NCBI GenBank assembly: GCA_035772735.1
Contig: JASDFA010000010.1
Span: 98,414,001-98,478,000 of the forward strand
DNA: 64,000 nt
DNA from: Datura wrightii
Lineage: Eukaryota > Streptophyta > Magnoliopsida > Solanales > Solanaceae
Direction: 5' to 3'
Shown: positions 54,462 through 64,000 of the stretch, piece after piece
Layout: every line of letters starts with the position of its first letter
How positions within the stretch are numbered: the first letter of the stretch is position 1
Program-made: the position numbers and the translations under genes
Notes under the pieces: generated by a model
What the model was told of the DNA's origin: nothing
Seen by the model: only the letters and a program-made list of their open reading frames with translations
Database searches by the model: none

Positions 54462-55592
54462 ATGTTCAAGACCATGATAGCTAACCAAGCTCAATTGCAG
54501 GCTGACTATGTGAAATTGGCAGCCGAAGTGAAAAACAACCAGTTAGCTACCAAGGCACTTGAATATCAATTTGGACAATTTGCTAGTGCCCAAAACACAA
54601 GGCCTAGAAGAGGACTGGCGAGCGATACGGATCCCAATCCCAAGCAGGTAAATGCAGTGACCACAAGGAGTGGTTTGCAGCTGAAAGAGGTGGAACCAGA
54701 AAGACCGCCTCAGCAGTCGAGAGCAGCAGAAGTTGAGAGGGAGCACAATACTGAAAGGGGGAAGACTAAGGATGCTGAATCAGAAAGACCTCCACCCCCG
54801 TTCCCTCAACGACTAAAGAAACACAAGGAGGAGGCGTGTTTCAAGAAATTCATGGAGGTGCTGAAACAGGTACATGTTAACTTACCTCTTGTTGATGTCT
54901 TGCAGGGAGTGCCGAAATATGCTAAGTATATAAAGGACATCGTGGCAAACAAAAGTCGATTGACTGAGTATGCTACGGTGGCTCTAACGGAGGAGTGCAC
55001 TTCCCGGATCCAAAATAGACTGCCCACAAAGCTAAAAGACACTGGGAGTTTTACTATCCAGATTACTATTGGGCAGAGCATCCGAGCTCGTGGATTGTGT
55101 GACTTGGGAGCGAGCATAAATTTGATGCCTTCATCAGTATTCAGAAAGTTGGGCCTAGGGAGTCCTAGACCAACAACGGTAATCTTGCAGTTGGCGGATC
55201 GATCCTTAGCCAGGCCGGATGGCATTGTTGAGGATGTTCTGGTGCAAGTTGGCTCCCTAATTTTCCCGGTAGATTTTGTCGTGCTGGACTTTGAACCAGA
55301 CGCGGAAGTCCCATTTATTTTGGGACGTCCTTTCTTGGCAACTGGGAAAGAACTAATTGACGTAGCTGCGGGGCAGCTAACAATGCGAGCACATGACAAG
55401 GTGGAGGTGTTCGATGTGTACAAGGCACCCAAGCTCCCGACGGTGCATGAAGAACTCTCGGTGATCAATGTGATTGATCAAGGTGATGATAAGCAGATGA
55501 AGGATTCCCGAGAGTTAATGGGAAAACCACCGGAGAGGTGTAAGCACTACTGGGGGAGGATGGTGATCGAGAGAAATCGTCCATCACCCTAG
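54462..55592 (+). pseudogene. C gag tail and aspartic protease
   Basis: The open frame starts MFKTMIANQAQLQADYVKLA, helical and probably coiled coil (LEYQFGQFASAQN). A charged linker rich in Glu, Arg and Pro follows, then the protease with active-site motif CDLGASINLMPSSVFRKLG (about 55098-55155) and FILGRPFLATG (about 55316-55345). Athila/TAT proteases usually have DLGAS where retroviruses have DTG/DSG. The frame ends RNRPSP and TAG at 55590-55592, just where RT should begin. It is the longest clean frame in the window (376 codons) and is probably non-functional only because of upstream lesions. Confidence 0.9.
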
Positions 55593-55642
55593 AGGACAAT
55601 TGAGCTTAATGATGTCGAGCCGCGACGGTAAACCAGGCGCTG

Positions 55643-55660
55643 CACGGGAGGCAACCCGTG
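55643..55660 (+). other. C post-pol hairpin (loop AGGCAA)
   Basis: CACGGG-AGGCAA-CCCGTG is a perfect stem about 50 bp after the protease stop. The two outer base pairs beyond the invariant closing pairs differ from A1 (CTTGGG/CCCAAG), yet pairing is kept. It survives although the RT-integrase region in front of it has been removed. Confidence 0.82.
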
Positions 55661-56247
55661 AAAAAAAAATTTTTTTTTTCTTTCATTTTGTAAAGTGTAA
55701 ATAGATTTTTCTTTTTCTTTTTCTTGATTTACTACAAAATTTTTCGTTTTAGTTTTTGTTTATTTGTATTTAGAGTGAAACCTATAATTCTAACCAATTT
55801 TACATAGTGAGATGAATTTCAGGTCAAACGGAGAAAAATATGCACGGAATCGCGAAGGAAAAGTCGAGGTATGAAAAATTAATAAAAAGTGGCAGACAGT
55901 GAGCTGAGGCGACAGCTCCGTGTCACGGAGGTGGACCTCCGCGTTACCTCCGTGACACGTTGAGGTACAATCTGGATTTTTTAAAAAAATTTCCAGAACA
56001 GTCTCGCGATGGCTCCGTGTCACGGAGGCAGTGCACCGCGATGCACTCCGTGACACGTTGCCTTGTATATCGCGACGGGTCACACCGGGTCGCCGGGTGA
56101 CCTGCGAGATTTCCTTACTTTTTAACCCCGAAAACCCTCCCTTTTCCCTCATTTTTTAATCCCTCCGCGACCAAACCCCCCAAAACCCATCCCCTATCAA
56201 CGTGACATGGAGTAAGGCAAGAAATTCAACGATTCTTCAAAGACAAG
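55661..56247 (+). promoter_or_regulatory. C spacer with internal dyad array, candidate second promoter region
   Basis: Non-coding. At 55919-55932 and 55946-55959 lies a perfect 14-bp inverted repeat (CGTGTCACGGAGGT, ACCTCCGTGACACG). At 56016-56027 and 56046-56057 is a 12-bp one (CGTGTCACGGAG, CTCCGTGACACG). Both are the LTR array words. A pyrimidine-rich stretch (56125-56190) follows, then a short exon-like segment ending in the donor AAG|GTATGT. The copy of LTR-type control words ahead of the second ORF suggests separate transcription of that ORF; this is inference. Confidence 0.6.
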
Positions 56248-56936
56248 GTATGTTCTTTGATTCCCTCTCAAATTCTTGTCGATTTTCTTTGATTTTGAGC
56301 ATGGGAGGTGAGCTAAATTGCCCTACGTAGTAATCAATCATGAATTTGAGTTAATTGTTGTTGATGAATGTTCGGAATGTCGTTATGATTTCTTGAACTT
56401 ATCGATTGCATAACTTAATCGAATTTGATTGATAATCTCAATTCTAGGGCTTGTATGTTGAATTTGAAGTTGAAAATGTATTGAAATTGTGAATTTTATG
56501 CAGGGATGGATGTGTTGAATGAGATGAGTCGATGTACAAATTGTTAGGATATTAATAGAACGACTGATTCTCGGGTTAAGGGAATGTTGAAATTTGTAAG
56601 AATTGGTTGGTTGTATAGGTTCATGTAGATAAATTTTTGTTGTTGTTTTTATTTCTTTGTTTTTCGTTGCTAAGTGTGATGGGTAAAATGTTAGCGATGG
56701 TAGTGATTGTGATTAGTTGTACGAAGTCTGAGTAGTACGCAGAAGTTATAGCGTCGAATTTTTCGAACGCACTAAGCATGATTGTATAGTTGTTTATCAT
56801 GTGTAAATAAAGATAATCTTGCCGTAGTGTTGTAACTGTAGCTAAGGACTAAGTGTGGGTAACCTAGCGTAACCCGACCTTAGCCGAAGTTAATATCTGT
56901 TAGCTTAACATTGATCTTGTTTACTTGGGTTGACAG
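56248..56936 (+). other. C putative intron before the post-pol ORF
   Basis: The donor ACAAG|GTATGT and acceptor TTGACAG|GTGAA enclose 689 T-rich bases and end five bases before the ORF ATG. It contains the hairpin GTAC-GAAGTCTGAGTA-GTAC (56719-56738), then a second imperfect hairpin (GCGTCGAA facing TTCGAACGC, about 56750-56771). Layout matches A1 and A2. Confidence 0.65.
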
Positions 56937-56941
56937 GTGAA

Positions 56942-58144
56942 ATGGCAAGCCGACAAGATAAAGGAAAAGGCGATTCAACTTCAGGCGCTGGAAGGAAACG
57001 AATCAGACTGGGCACAGCAGTTCCAAGCGGCTAGCACCGCCAATACATAACGAGATGGGTGACTGATGAGGGGAATAAGTGGTACGCGAAGCACAAAGAA
57101 AACAAATATTTCCCCGAGGAGGACATAGCACGGGAACCATTGGCACAGGAGTTCCCTAGAATGGTCCACCGGATCGAGGCAGCTGGGCTCAAGTTCATTT
57201 TTGAAGAGCCCAAGGAATGCAATCTGCACTTGGTTCGGGAGTTCTATGCCAATTGGAACCCGACGATCAGAAGTCACACCATCAAGATCAGAGGGCAAAT
57301 AGTCACCTTGGAGCCCCACCACCTCAATGCCATCATAGGAGCACGGGACACAGACGCCCACGTACTCCGACAGCTGAACATTACCCCACCGTATGCGGAC
57401 ATCAGACGCACATTGTGTGGGACCCGATCGACAGCTAGATGGAGCAGACACAAAGAGAGGGGCTACCACCAGACTTTTCCCTATTCATAGATGAATAGGG
57501 AAGCCCGAATCTGGCTGAAGATAGTCTGCTCATGCCTAATCCCGGGGGTACATATGACAGATGTAACCCGGGATCGTGTATGCCTGGTGTACGCCCTAAT
57601 GAAAGGGCTGGAGATCAATGTAGGGGCGGTAATTATCTCCGCCATGAAGAGAGCCCAGTTGCACCAGGGGCACAGGTATGGATTTGGTGGACTACTGACC
57701 ACCTTCCTCAGGGGCCTCGATGTTGAGGAGGAGGCCCTTGACTATATCCTGCAGTTGGAGCGGCGAGCCTTAGACGTTACTAAAACTAAGGCTCCCGACA
57801 CCACCCACGGGCCAGTGCTTACACTTGGCGAGCGACATGCTCGTTATGACCAGTATATGGCTCGGATGTATGGGATGCAGATGCTCCAGCTGAGGATAGG
57901 TGGGAGGCCGGCGACAGAGGAGGAGCTATGGCAACTCGAGCTAGATTACCCCTTCGGCGAAAATGCCAGGGCTCTATGCCGAGTGGGGCCAGCATTTGTA
58001 GAGCCCATGGATGATGATGTCCCCACAGACAAGGAGACACGTCGGGAGGACTCCGATGTAGAGTCCGATGATGACGACGGAGGCGACTCAGACATGGGAG
58101 ATGAAGCAGCAGCACCCGACGAAGAAGTGGAATACTTTGACTGA
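56942..58144 (+). pseudogene. C post-pol ORF (plant 'putative transposon protein' type), two amber codons
   Basis: The ATG at 56942 starts MASRQDKGKGDSTSGAGRKR, a basic N-terminus. The frame is continuous for 400 codons to TGA at 58142-58144, except for TAG at 57032-57034 and TAG at 57488-57490. Conserved segments are GLKFIFEEPKECNLHLVREF, YANWNP, KIRGQIVTLEPHHLNAIIGA, LCGTRSTARWSRHK, REARIWLKIVCSCLIPG, VCLVYALMKGLEINVGAVI and YGFGGLLTTFLR. The C-terminus is very acidic (Asp/Glu run, about codons 355-400). This matches the domain family known as putative plant transposon protein (PF20167-like). No enzymatic motif or membrane segment is evident. Function unknown. Confidence 0.85.
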
Positions 58145-59988
58145 TCAGGGAGTTCCACCACCCGATTTTGTGCTATTTTAATTTTTGTGAACACTGGGGA
58201 CAGTGTTCGAACTAAGTGTGGGGTGGGAGTAGTTAGGTGTTGGGCTGGGCTGTTTTGTTTGTATGCTCTCTTCTGTTGTCATGTATGTTGTTTGTCCCTG
58301 TGAGTGTGAATTGTTAAGTTGTTCTGTATTTGTAAATGTTTGTTAAATTGATGTGTGTTGCTGAATGTTGCTGGCTGATTCTGATTCTGTACATATTTTT
58401 GTTATCGAAATGATCGATATTTTAAAAAAAAAATTTTTTAAAAATATTGTGTAAATAATTTTTCTATCGAAATGATCGATTCTTGGGTTTCTCGGCGTTT
58501 GTTTTCGGTTCTTTTACCGAGAATGGTCCCATTGAACCGAAGTCATAGTTAGTGACCGTTCCCTATGATGGATGGATGACGACCGTCTTAAGGGAAACGT
58601 AGTCGTTAGGAGTAGATTTTTTCAATTATTTTTCAATTTTTCAGATTTTTTCTTTAGTGGATTGCATCCTGGAACCTGTAGTTACTGGATGGTTGCAAAA
58701 TTCTGGTTGCGTGTTTTACATGATATTTAAAATGCAAAGGTGATTCGTATGAAAGCATGCAACTTTGTAAATGTGTTGAGATACCTAGGCTGTAGAGTTC
58801 GATTCAATGTGATTGAGGCTTAATGTTTGAATTCATGTAATTAGCTGATTGAAGAGTCTGTGAATACATCTTGAATCGAGCATGTGCAAAAAGTGTGAAG
58901 TGAGGTGTTGATATTCCATGCTATTGTGAAGTGTCTAGAACTTGCCTGGTGTGTGTACAAAATGAAATGAAGGAGGTGTATTGTAGGAAAGGATGTAGGC
59001 ATTTCTTTGTTTTAACCGAGAGTTTCTATTTTTCCTTGTCGTACACACCTTGATTGTATACCCTAGTCAGCCCGTTGAGCCTTTAGCCTATTATTTTTTT
59101 TCTTTTGTCAAAAAGTGTAAACCGAGCTTAATTCCTTCTTTTCATTAGCCGTAAAGTCCATACAAAGCTCTTAAGCGCTTAAGAAGAGAAATTCATTTTC
59201 CCAAAGTGTCAAAGAGTGAGAATGGTGAAAAGAAAAAGAAAAGCAGAGCGATAGAAGAAAAGAAAAGGTTGAAGATGCACTTGCTATAAATAAACGATAA
59301 TGAAGGTGCATGAATAATCTTTGTTGTTGTGTCAAGTGTGCTTAATGCAATGGGCCATACTAAAGAAAATCATCAAGAATGTGATGATGGAAAAAAAAAG
59401 AAACAATGTCCATGAGTTGATGGGATGTGTTGAAAAGGCCCTTAAGGATGCTAGTGGCTATTATTGGCTAATCCAATATTTACTAGTTCCGTAGCTTCTA
59501 TTACAACTCGTTAAAGTCCTACGTGATCTTACATCGCACTTCTTTATATTAGTGGAGTAATACACTAAGGGCAAGCTTATGGGTCATGACATGATGCATG
59601 TGAATTCTTTTGGGAGAGAGAGCAAAATTGTTTTTACATGTCCCTGCTTGAATGTTTGTGAGTCATATGAGCAAAAAGGGGAAGATTCTCTTGTGTTGTG
59701 AGGGCACATGCTTGATGAAAGATTAATTTTCGTGTCGGATATCTTGATCAGCTAATTTGCATGAGTTTGCCAATATCGAGAGTCGATTCTTAGAGTCTAG
59801 GAGGTCTTAATGTATTGAAGGTCATTGCATTGATAAGACCATGCATGTTTCTTGATGATTTGCTGTATTGAATAATCGGTATGACCGTAGCCGAAATTGT
59901 CGAACCGAAGTAGCGAGGTTGGGATGTAAATTGCATGAATTGTATGTTTGTTGTTCGAGGACGAACAAGGAATTAAGTGTGGGGTAAG
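58145..59988 (+). other. C 3' region with conserved module, pre-PPT hairpin and polypurine tract
   Basis: This is 1.84 kb without a supported gene. At 58475-58530 is a hairpin-prone TTCTCGG...CCGAGAA. At 58557-58599 is a copy of the ATGATGGAT...CTTAAGGG module, bounded by CGTTCCC and GGGAAACG. A purine-rich stretch is at about 59215-59275. The pre-PPT hairpin TTGTTCG-AGGA-CGAACAA is at 59951-59968, followed by the tract GGAATTAAGTGTGGGGTAAG. Confidence 0.75.
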
Positions 59989-61408
59989 TGATCTTGGGCA
60001 AATTTATATGCCCAAGTGATACTCAAAAGTACCATTTTAGCCTTGTTTATCTACCAATGTGTATACATTCTCATGTAATTGGTAATAAAATGTGAATTTA
60101 TACTAACCAACATAATTAGCATTGTTTTGCAGGTAAAATGTGATTTCGGGAAGCTTAAATGATTGTTGGATGATATCGGAGTTGGACTTGGATGCGAGCA
60201 AGGGAAAAGGCATTTGACAACATGAATTAAAGGGGCTCCGCGATGGAGCCGTGTCACACTGCCATCGCGGAGGCATTCTGCCAGGATAGGGAACATTCGC
60301 CCAAATTCCAGAGAGGGTCCACGTTTGCTCCGTGGCACGGAGGCCTGGCTCCGCGATGCACGCCGTGCCATGTTGAGCCTTAATTCCCGGACACCCAATT
60401 CCAGTGAGGGTCCACGTTCGTAGCGTGTCACGAAGGCAGTGCTCCGCGATGCACTCCGTGACACGTTGCTCGTTATTCGGGGAAAAATTTCCAGCAGTAT
60501 AAATAGAACACTTAGGTTCATTTTTCATTATTCTGACTTGGTGGAGCAAGGAGGTGGGTTACAAGCAGTTGAGGGACGAAAATATCAGGGTTTTTTCTCT
60601 CTTTCTTTCTTCTTTAATTCAATTGCTTGTATGATTAACACTCATTTTAAGATGTTTAATCCACAAATGAGTGGCTAATTCCTCTCCTTGCTGAGGTTAT
60701 GAACAATTGTGATGAAATTTGATCATTAATTATTTGGTTTTTCATCTTTTCTTCCATGTTGTTCTATTAATTCTTGTTCTTACTGCATTAATGTGTGGCC
60801 TACGTTAATGTAAATCTAAAAAGTCCGGTTTCACTCGAGAGAGCAAGAAATTGGAAAGTTGTGAATTAATAGGATATGTTCTTTACTTGGTTTGGAAAAA
60901 TTGAGTCTTGATTTGCTTTCAGGATAGAAATATACCTGAAAGTCGTATTAGTCAATTTAGGAACCGGAATTGTATGGCTAGAACATGAATTGCCTTTGAT
61001 CACAGAAATGTAGACGGATGGTTCATGATTCTTAAGTGAGGTTAAATACGAGAGTTTTAATCTCTTGGAAAATGTTCTTGGCTAGCAACTGGAAGAAAAG
61101 ATTAACCAAATTATGATGATAATTAATTTCATTACATGTTTGTTTTACCTCAGCATGCTCTCATTCATAGTTCAGATTCAAAGTAGATAATTGTTTTTAG
61201 CTTTAGTATAAAAAATTATAAAACAAACTATCGAACTTTTGGTTACACTGTTGTCTGCATTTTTAGAAGTAAAAATATAGTACACTTGAGCAAATTGCAC
61301 TTCATCCAAGTCTCTGAGGGATCGATACTTGGCTTACTAAAGCCACTTACTACTTGTTCGACCACGTGCACTTGCGTGTCGTTTTATATACCCATAATCA
61401 AACGAACA
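59989..61408 (+). mobile_element. C 3' LTR
   Basis: 1,420 bp, nearly identical to the 5' LTR. It starts TGATCTTGGGCA, carries the same dyad array (about 60235-60470) and TATA box (about 60496), and ends CGAACA followed by TSD GGGTC. Confidence 0.92.
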
Positions 61409-61413
61409 GGGTC

Positions 61414-63137
61414 CTTGTTCTTAGTGCCTGAATTAGTGACCCATATTTTATTTTACTCTCCTTTGTAAATAGTAGATAGTAATCAAACTCTAAGGATTTT
61501 CTTCATTCCACGGTTCTTTCCCAATGAGCAGTTTTCTTTTTCTTTTCCTCTTTGGTTGTCGAACCAGGTTGACATGTCCCAATGATAGATTGTGAGCGAC
61601 TCCCTTTAAGGGAATATGTCATGTTTTTCTTTGAATCTTTATGGAACTGCTTTCAGAGGCACCACCAATAATTTTGGGATGTGTCATGAAAATGAAAAAT
61701 TAGGCATCTGAAATTAGAAATGGAGCACTGTCTTTACATACATTGTAGATTCCCTATTTGGCTTGTGAATTTGCACGTTATCATGTCTTGAATCTAAATA
61801 TTGTGATGATAATAACTTGTGTGGACTTTTAGGGTGTGATGCCTTGTGTAGTAAGGATATTTGTGAATCGCATGCATCTCTGCTTGTCTAGAACTTGCCC
61901 TAAGTGTGACTCAAGGTAAAATCATAGATGTAGCTGAACTTAGAACATGTTTTAGGCTTTCATTTGACTAGTCACTCTACCCAAAATGACCTCCGAAAAT
62001 GTCTTCCCTTGCCAACTTAGGTTGAGCCTTTTCGACTGTTTATTTTTGGAAACCACATTACATGCCAATGTCCCCTTTTTGATCCCCTCTTCTTGGCACC
62101 CATCCTCCCTAATTGCTAGTGCCGAGTGAATGTGATTAATGGGGGATAAAAGCCCAAACACATAGGGAGAGATAAGGAAATCAGTGAGAAAGAGGCAAAG
62201 AGCCTATGTTTGGGGGTTTTCAGGGAAGGGGGAAATATGAGAAGCCTAAATTTAAGGTAGCACCAAACTGTGAAAAACAAAAGAGAATGAAATGATGAGT
62301 TGAGAAACCTTAAGGTACCGAAAGAGAAAAGAAATGTGAAATGGTGTACCTCTTGCTTAGACAAGGCTTAACGTGATAGCCAAAGGAGCTACAAGGAAGG
62401 TCTTTTAGAAATAGAAGATAATGGTTGCAAAAGGAGGAATAAGGTGGAGTGATATAAGAAGTTAGATGGGAAGGGTTAAAATATTCACATAAAGGCATTA
62501 GGGAGGTTCTAGTCACTAGAGCCAAATAATTTTCCTACCATTACCCCTAGCCTTCATCATGACCCGCAAGTCCTAATTGATTTTGAGTGTAGTTGCTCTA
62601 TATTAAGGGTGGATTACACGAAGGGAAAACCTATGGGTCAAGTTGTGTTCATGAAGATTTCTTTTGGTAGAGTGAGTGTGATTATCTTTTTCTATAATCC
62701 CTTATGTGTGCATTGATTCATGATAAAGAAAAGGGATTCTCTCTAAAGTAAGTGGCATCATTCCCTTTTGAGGATACACTTGCATTGAAGTAAAGGTGTG
62801 ATTGAGGCATGAGTAGTGTGAGCTCTAAGGCAAACTTTGAATGGGCAGTGATTATCAATTGAGATGCTATGATTTGATTTTATAAGCTATGCCCTTGTTT
62901 TGCAAAATGAAAGCATTTTTGAATCATGCCTTTGAACTATGGTTGCTTCTTGAAACTTTTCCACATTTTTAGGGGAAATTGCTTCTCTTTTTCTGTGAGA
63001 TGGTGAGCATTTTGGAGTTGTTATAGGTTAAGTGATCATTGATGTATAAACTTTTGTGGAGTGGCATGTCATTCCTTTTTCTCAACTGATAAGAATTGCA
63101 TTACTTGAGGACAAGCAATGGTTCAAGTTTGGGGATT
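61414..63137 (+). other. A2 3' untranslated region, part 2, with conserved module and pre-PPT hairpin
   Basis: Non-coding and homologous to 41951-43643. The AATGATAGAT...TTTAAGGG module is at 61571-61620, bounded by GACAT and ATGTC. The pre-PPT hairpin CTTG-AGGA-CAAG is at 63104-63115, and a purine-rich GTTTGGGGATT precedes the LTR. No gene seen. Confidence 0.75.
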
Positions 63138-64000
63138 TGCTGAATTGGTAATTTACCAACTCATCAGGCTCTTAAGAATGAATAGTTTAGTTTTCAAGTG
63201 ATTTAGATGGATTTTATTCCATTTTTGCCTTTTTATGTACAAGTATCTGAGTTTAAAATAAAGAGCATGAATTGTAGTAAAAAGGATGAATTCAGGTAAA
63301 AATCGGTGCTCCATCGGAGGAAATCGGTGAAACACTGATCAATTGCAGGAAAGCACTAGTTTGAGAAGAAAATGCAACCGGCGGCCCACGGATGGAAACT
63401 GGTGAACCTCCGGTTCTATCGCTAACAAATGTTGCATCTTGCTGGACCAAAGAGGAAACTGATTGACATATCGCGGATGGAAACTGGAGAACCTCTGATG
63501 GCATAGCTGAAAGGTCCTTGAATGGCACTAGATCACAGAAGAAAATCAACAGCGGCTCGTGGATTGCAACCATCGAACCGCCGGTTCCGTCGCAAGTGAA
63601 ACAATCCCTGAATAATAGAAGTTATGTCTAGCACAAAAAAGAGGAGATTGGTTTCCCTATTTTTGTATATAGTCTAGAAGAAAGTACTTTGTACATTTCT
63701 TTTGAACATTCCTTTTTCTTTGGAAGGAGAAACACCCCATTGGGGAAGAAATTTGAATATTGCTCTCTCCTATTTTCATCTTCTTCCTTAGCAAGGTATA
63801 ACCATTGTTGCAGACATACTTTGAGTTTGATTTTGCTTGATCTTAGTAATGAAATCATTGAGTTTTTTTAATGAATATGCTCTTTAGTTTCTTAATTATG
63901 AGTAGCTAAATCATTATCTAGAGGTGTGTTATGATGGGCGTTTAATTAGGTTGGGTATTGCTAGATTTAACTTAATATTGCTTAATTAGTGTAAATCTGT
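63138..64000 (+). mobile_element. A2 3' LTR, cut by the window end
   Basis: It begins TGCTGAATTGGTAATTTACC, where the A1 LTR has TGATGAGTTGG, so the left arm of the terminal palindrome is mutated while the right arm is intact. It aligns with 43644-44505 of the A1 LTR to the end of the window. The GAACC...GGTTC dyad words are at about 63390-63590, with a TATA-like TTTGTATATAG near 63661. Confidence 0.88.

Larger units (their letters stand above)
51654..61408 (+). mobile_element. C: young Athila/TAT-type element with gag-protease and post-pol ORF but no RT or integrase (TSD GGGTC)
   Basis: LTRs of 1,421 and 1,420 bp (51654-53074, 59989-61408) differ at only a few positions per hundred. Target duplications GGGTC are at 51649-51653 and 61409-61413. 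The core has a tRNA-Asp-type PBS, gag, protease, the post-pol hairpin, a spacer with dyad array, a putative intron, the post-pol ORF and a long 3' region with PPT. RT, RNase H and integrase are missing cleanly between protease and hairpin. It must have moved with enzymes from another element. Confidence 0.93.

Noticed and set aside
54806..55468. 220-codon minus-strand open frame
   Set aside because: Exact antisense shadow of the well-preserved protease frame; no family resemblance.
57819..58194. Minus-strand frames opposite the C post-pol ORF
   Set aside because: Shadows of an acidic, low-complexity coding segment on the plus strand.

Overview
The window reads as nuclear DNA of a dicot plant. 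It is composed of nested LTR retrotransposons, and I see no host gene, rRNA or tRNA gene. All coding similarity is to Ty3/gypsy (Metaviridae) elements: chromodomain-bearing Tekay-type chromoviruses, and Athila/TAT-type elements that carry an extra ORF after pol. The gag sequences and the post-pol ORF resemble families common in Solanaceae. That placement is recognition from memory and is only moderately secure.

Layout by region. (1) 1-1315: 3' end of a Tekay-type element (E0, +) with its integrase tail, chromodomain, PPT and the start of its 3' LTR. (2) 1340-2635: a minus-strand fragment (E3) with gag N-terminus, PBS and LTR. (3) 2636-9951: element E1 (+), Tekay-type, inserted into E3 with TSD TGAAT; protease-RT-RNase H is deleted. 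(4) 10005-18573: element E2 (minus), old, with 2.8-kb LTRs and a decayed 2.9-kb core. (5) 18574-45188: Athila-type element A1 (+), its 5' part missing. It is split by B (19798-27422, TSD GATAA, gag-only chromovirus) and D (32059-41945, TSD TTTGG, young LTRs). (6) 45189-64000: Athila-type element A2 (+), directly behind the A1 LTR and split by C (51654-61408, TSD GGGTC, young LTRs, gag-protease plus post-pol ORF but no RT, RNase H or integrase).

No element has an intact polymerase. C and D nevertheless have nearly identical LTRs and perfect TSDs, so they were probably mobilised recently in trans.

The most interesting signal is non-coding. Several short hairpins recur in unrelated families with identical loops and different but still complementary stems. 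One lies just before the PPT (loop AGGA), one just after pol (loop AGGCAA), and one inside an apparent intron before the post-pol ORF (loop GAAGTCTGAGTA). A longer module with core CCCAATGATAGAT...CTTAAGGG occurs in that intron and in 3' untranslated regions. In addition, most LTR families carry a dyad-rich array upstream of the TATA box. One dyad word is shared by Tekay-type and Athila-type elements and is repeated inside C, ahead of the post-pol ORF. I am not aware of a description of these structures as a set; searches and covariation statistics were not possible here.
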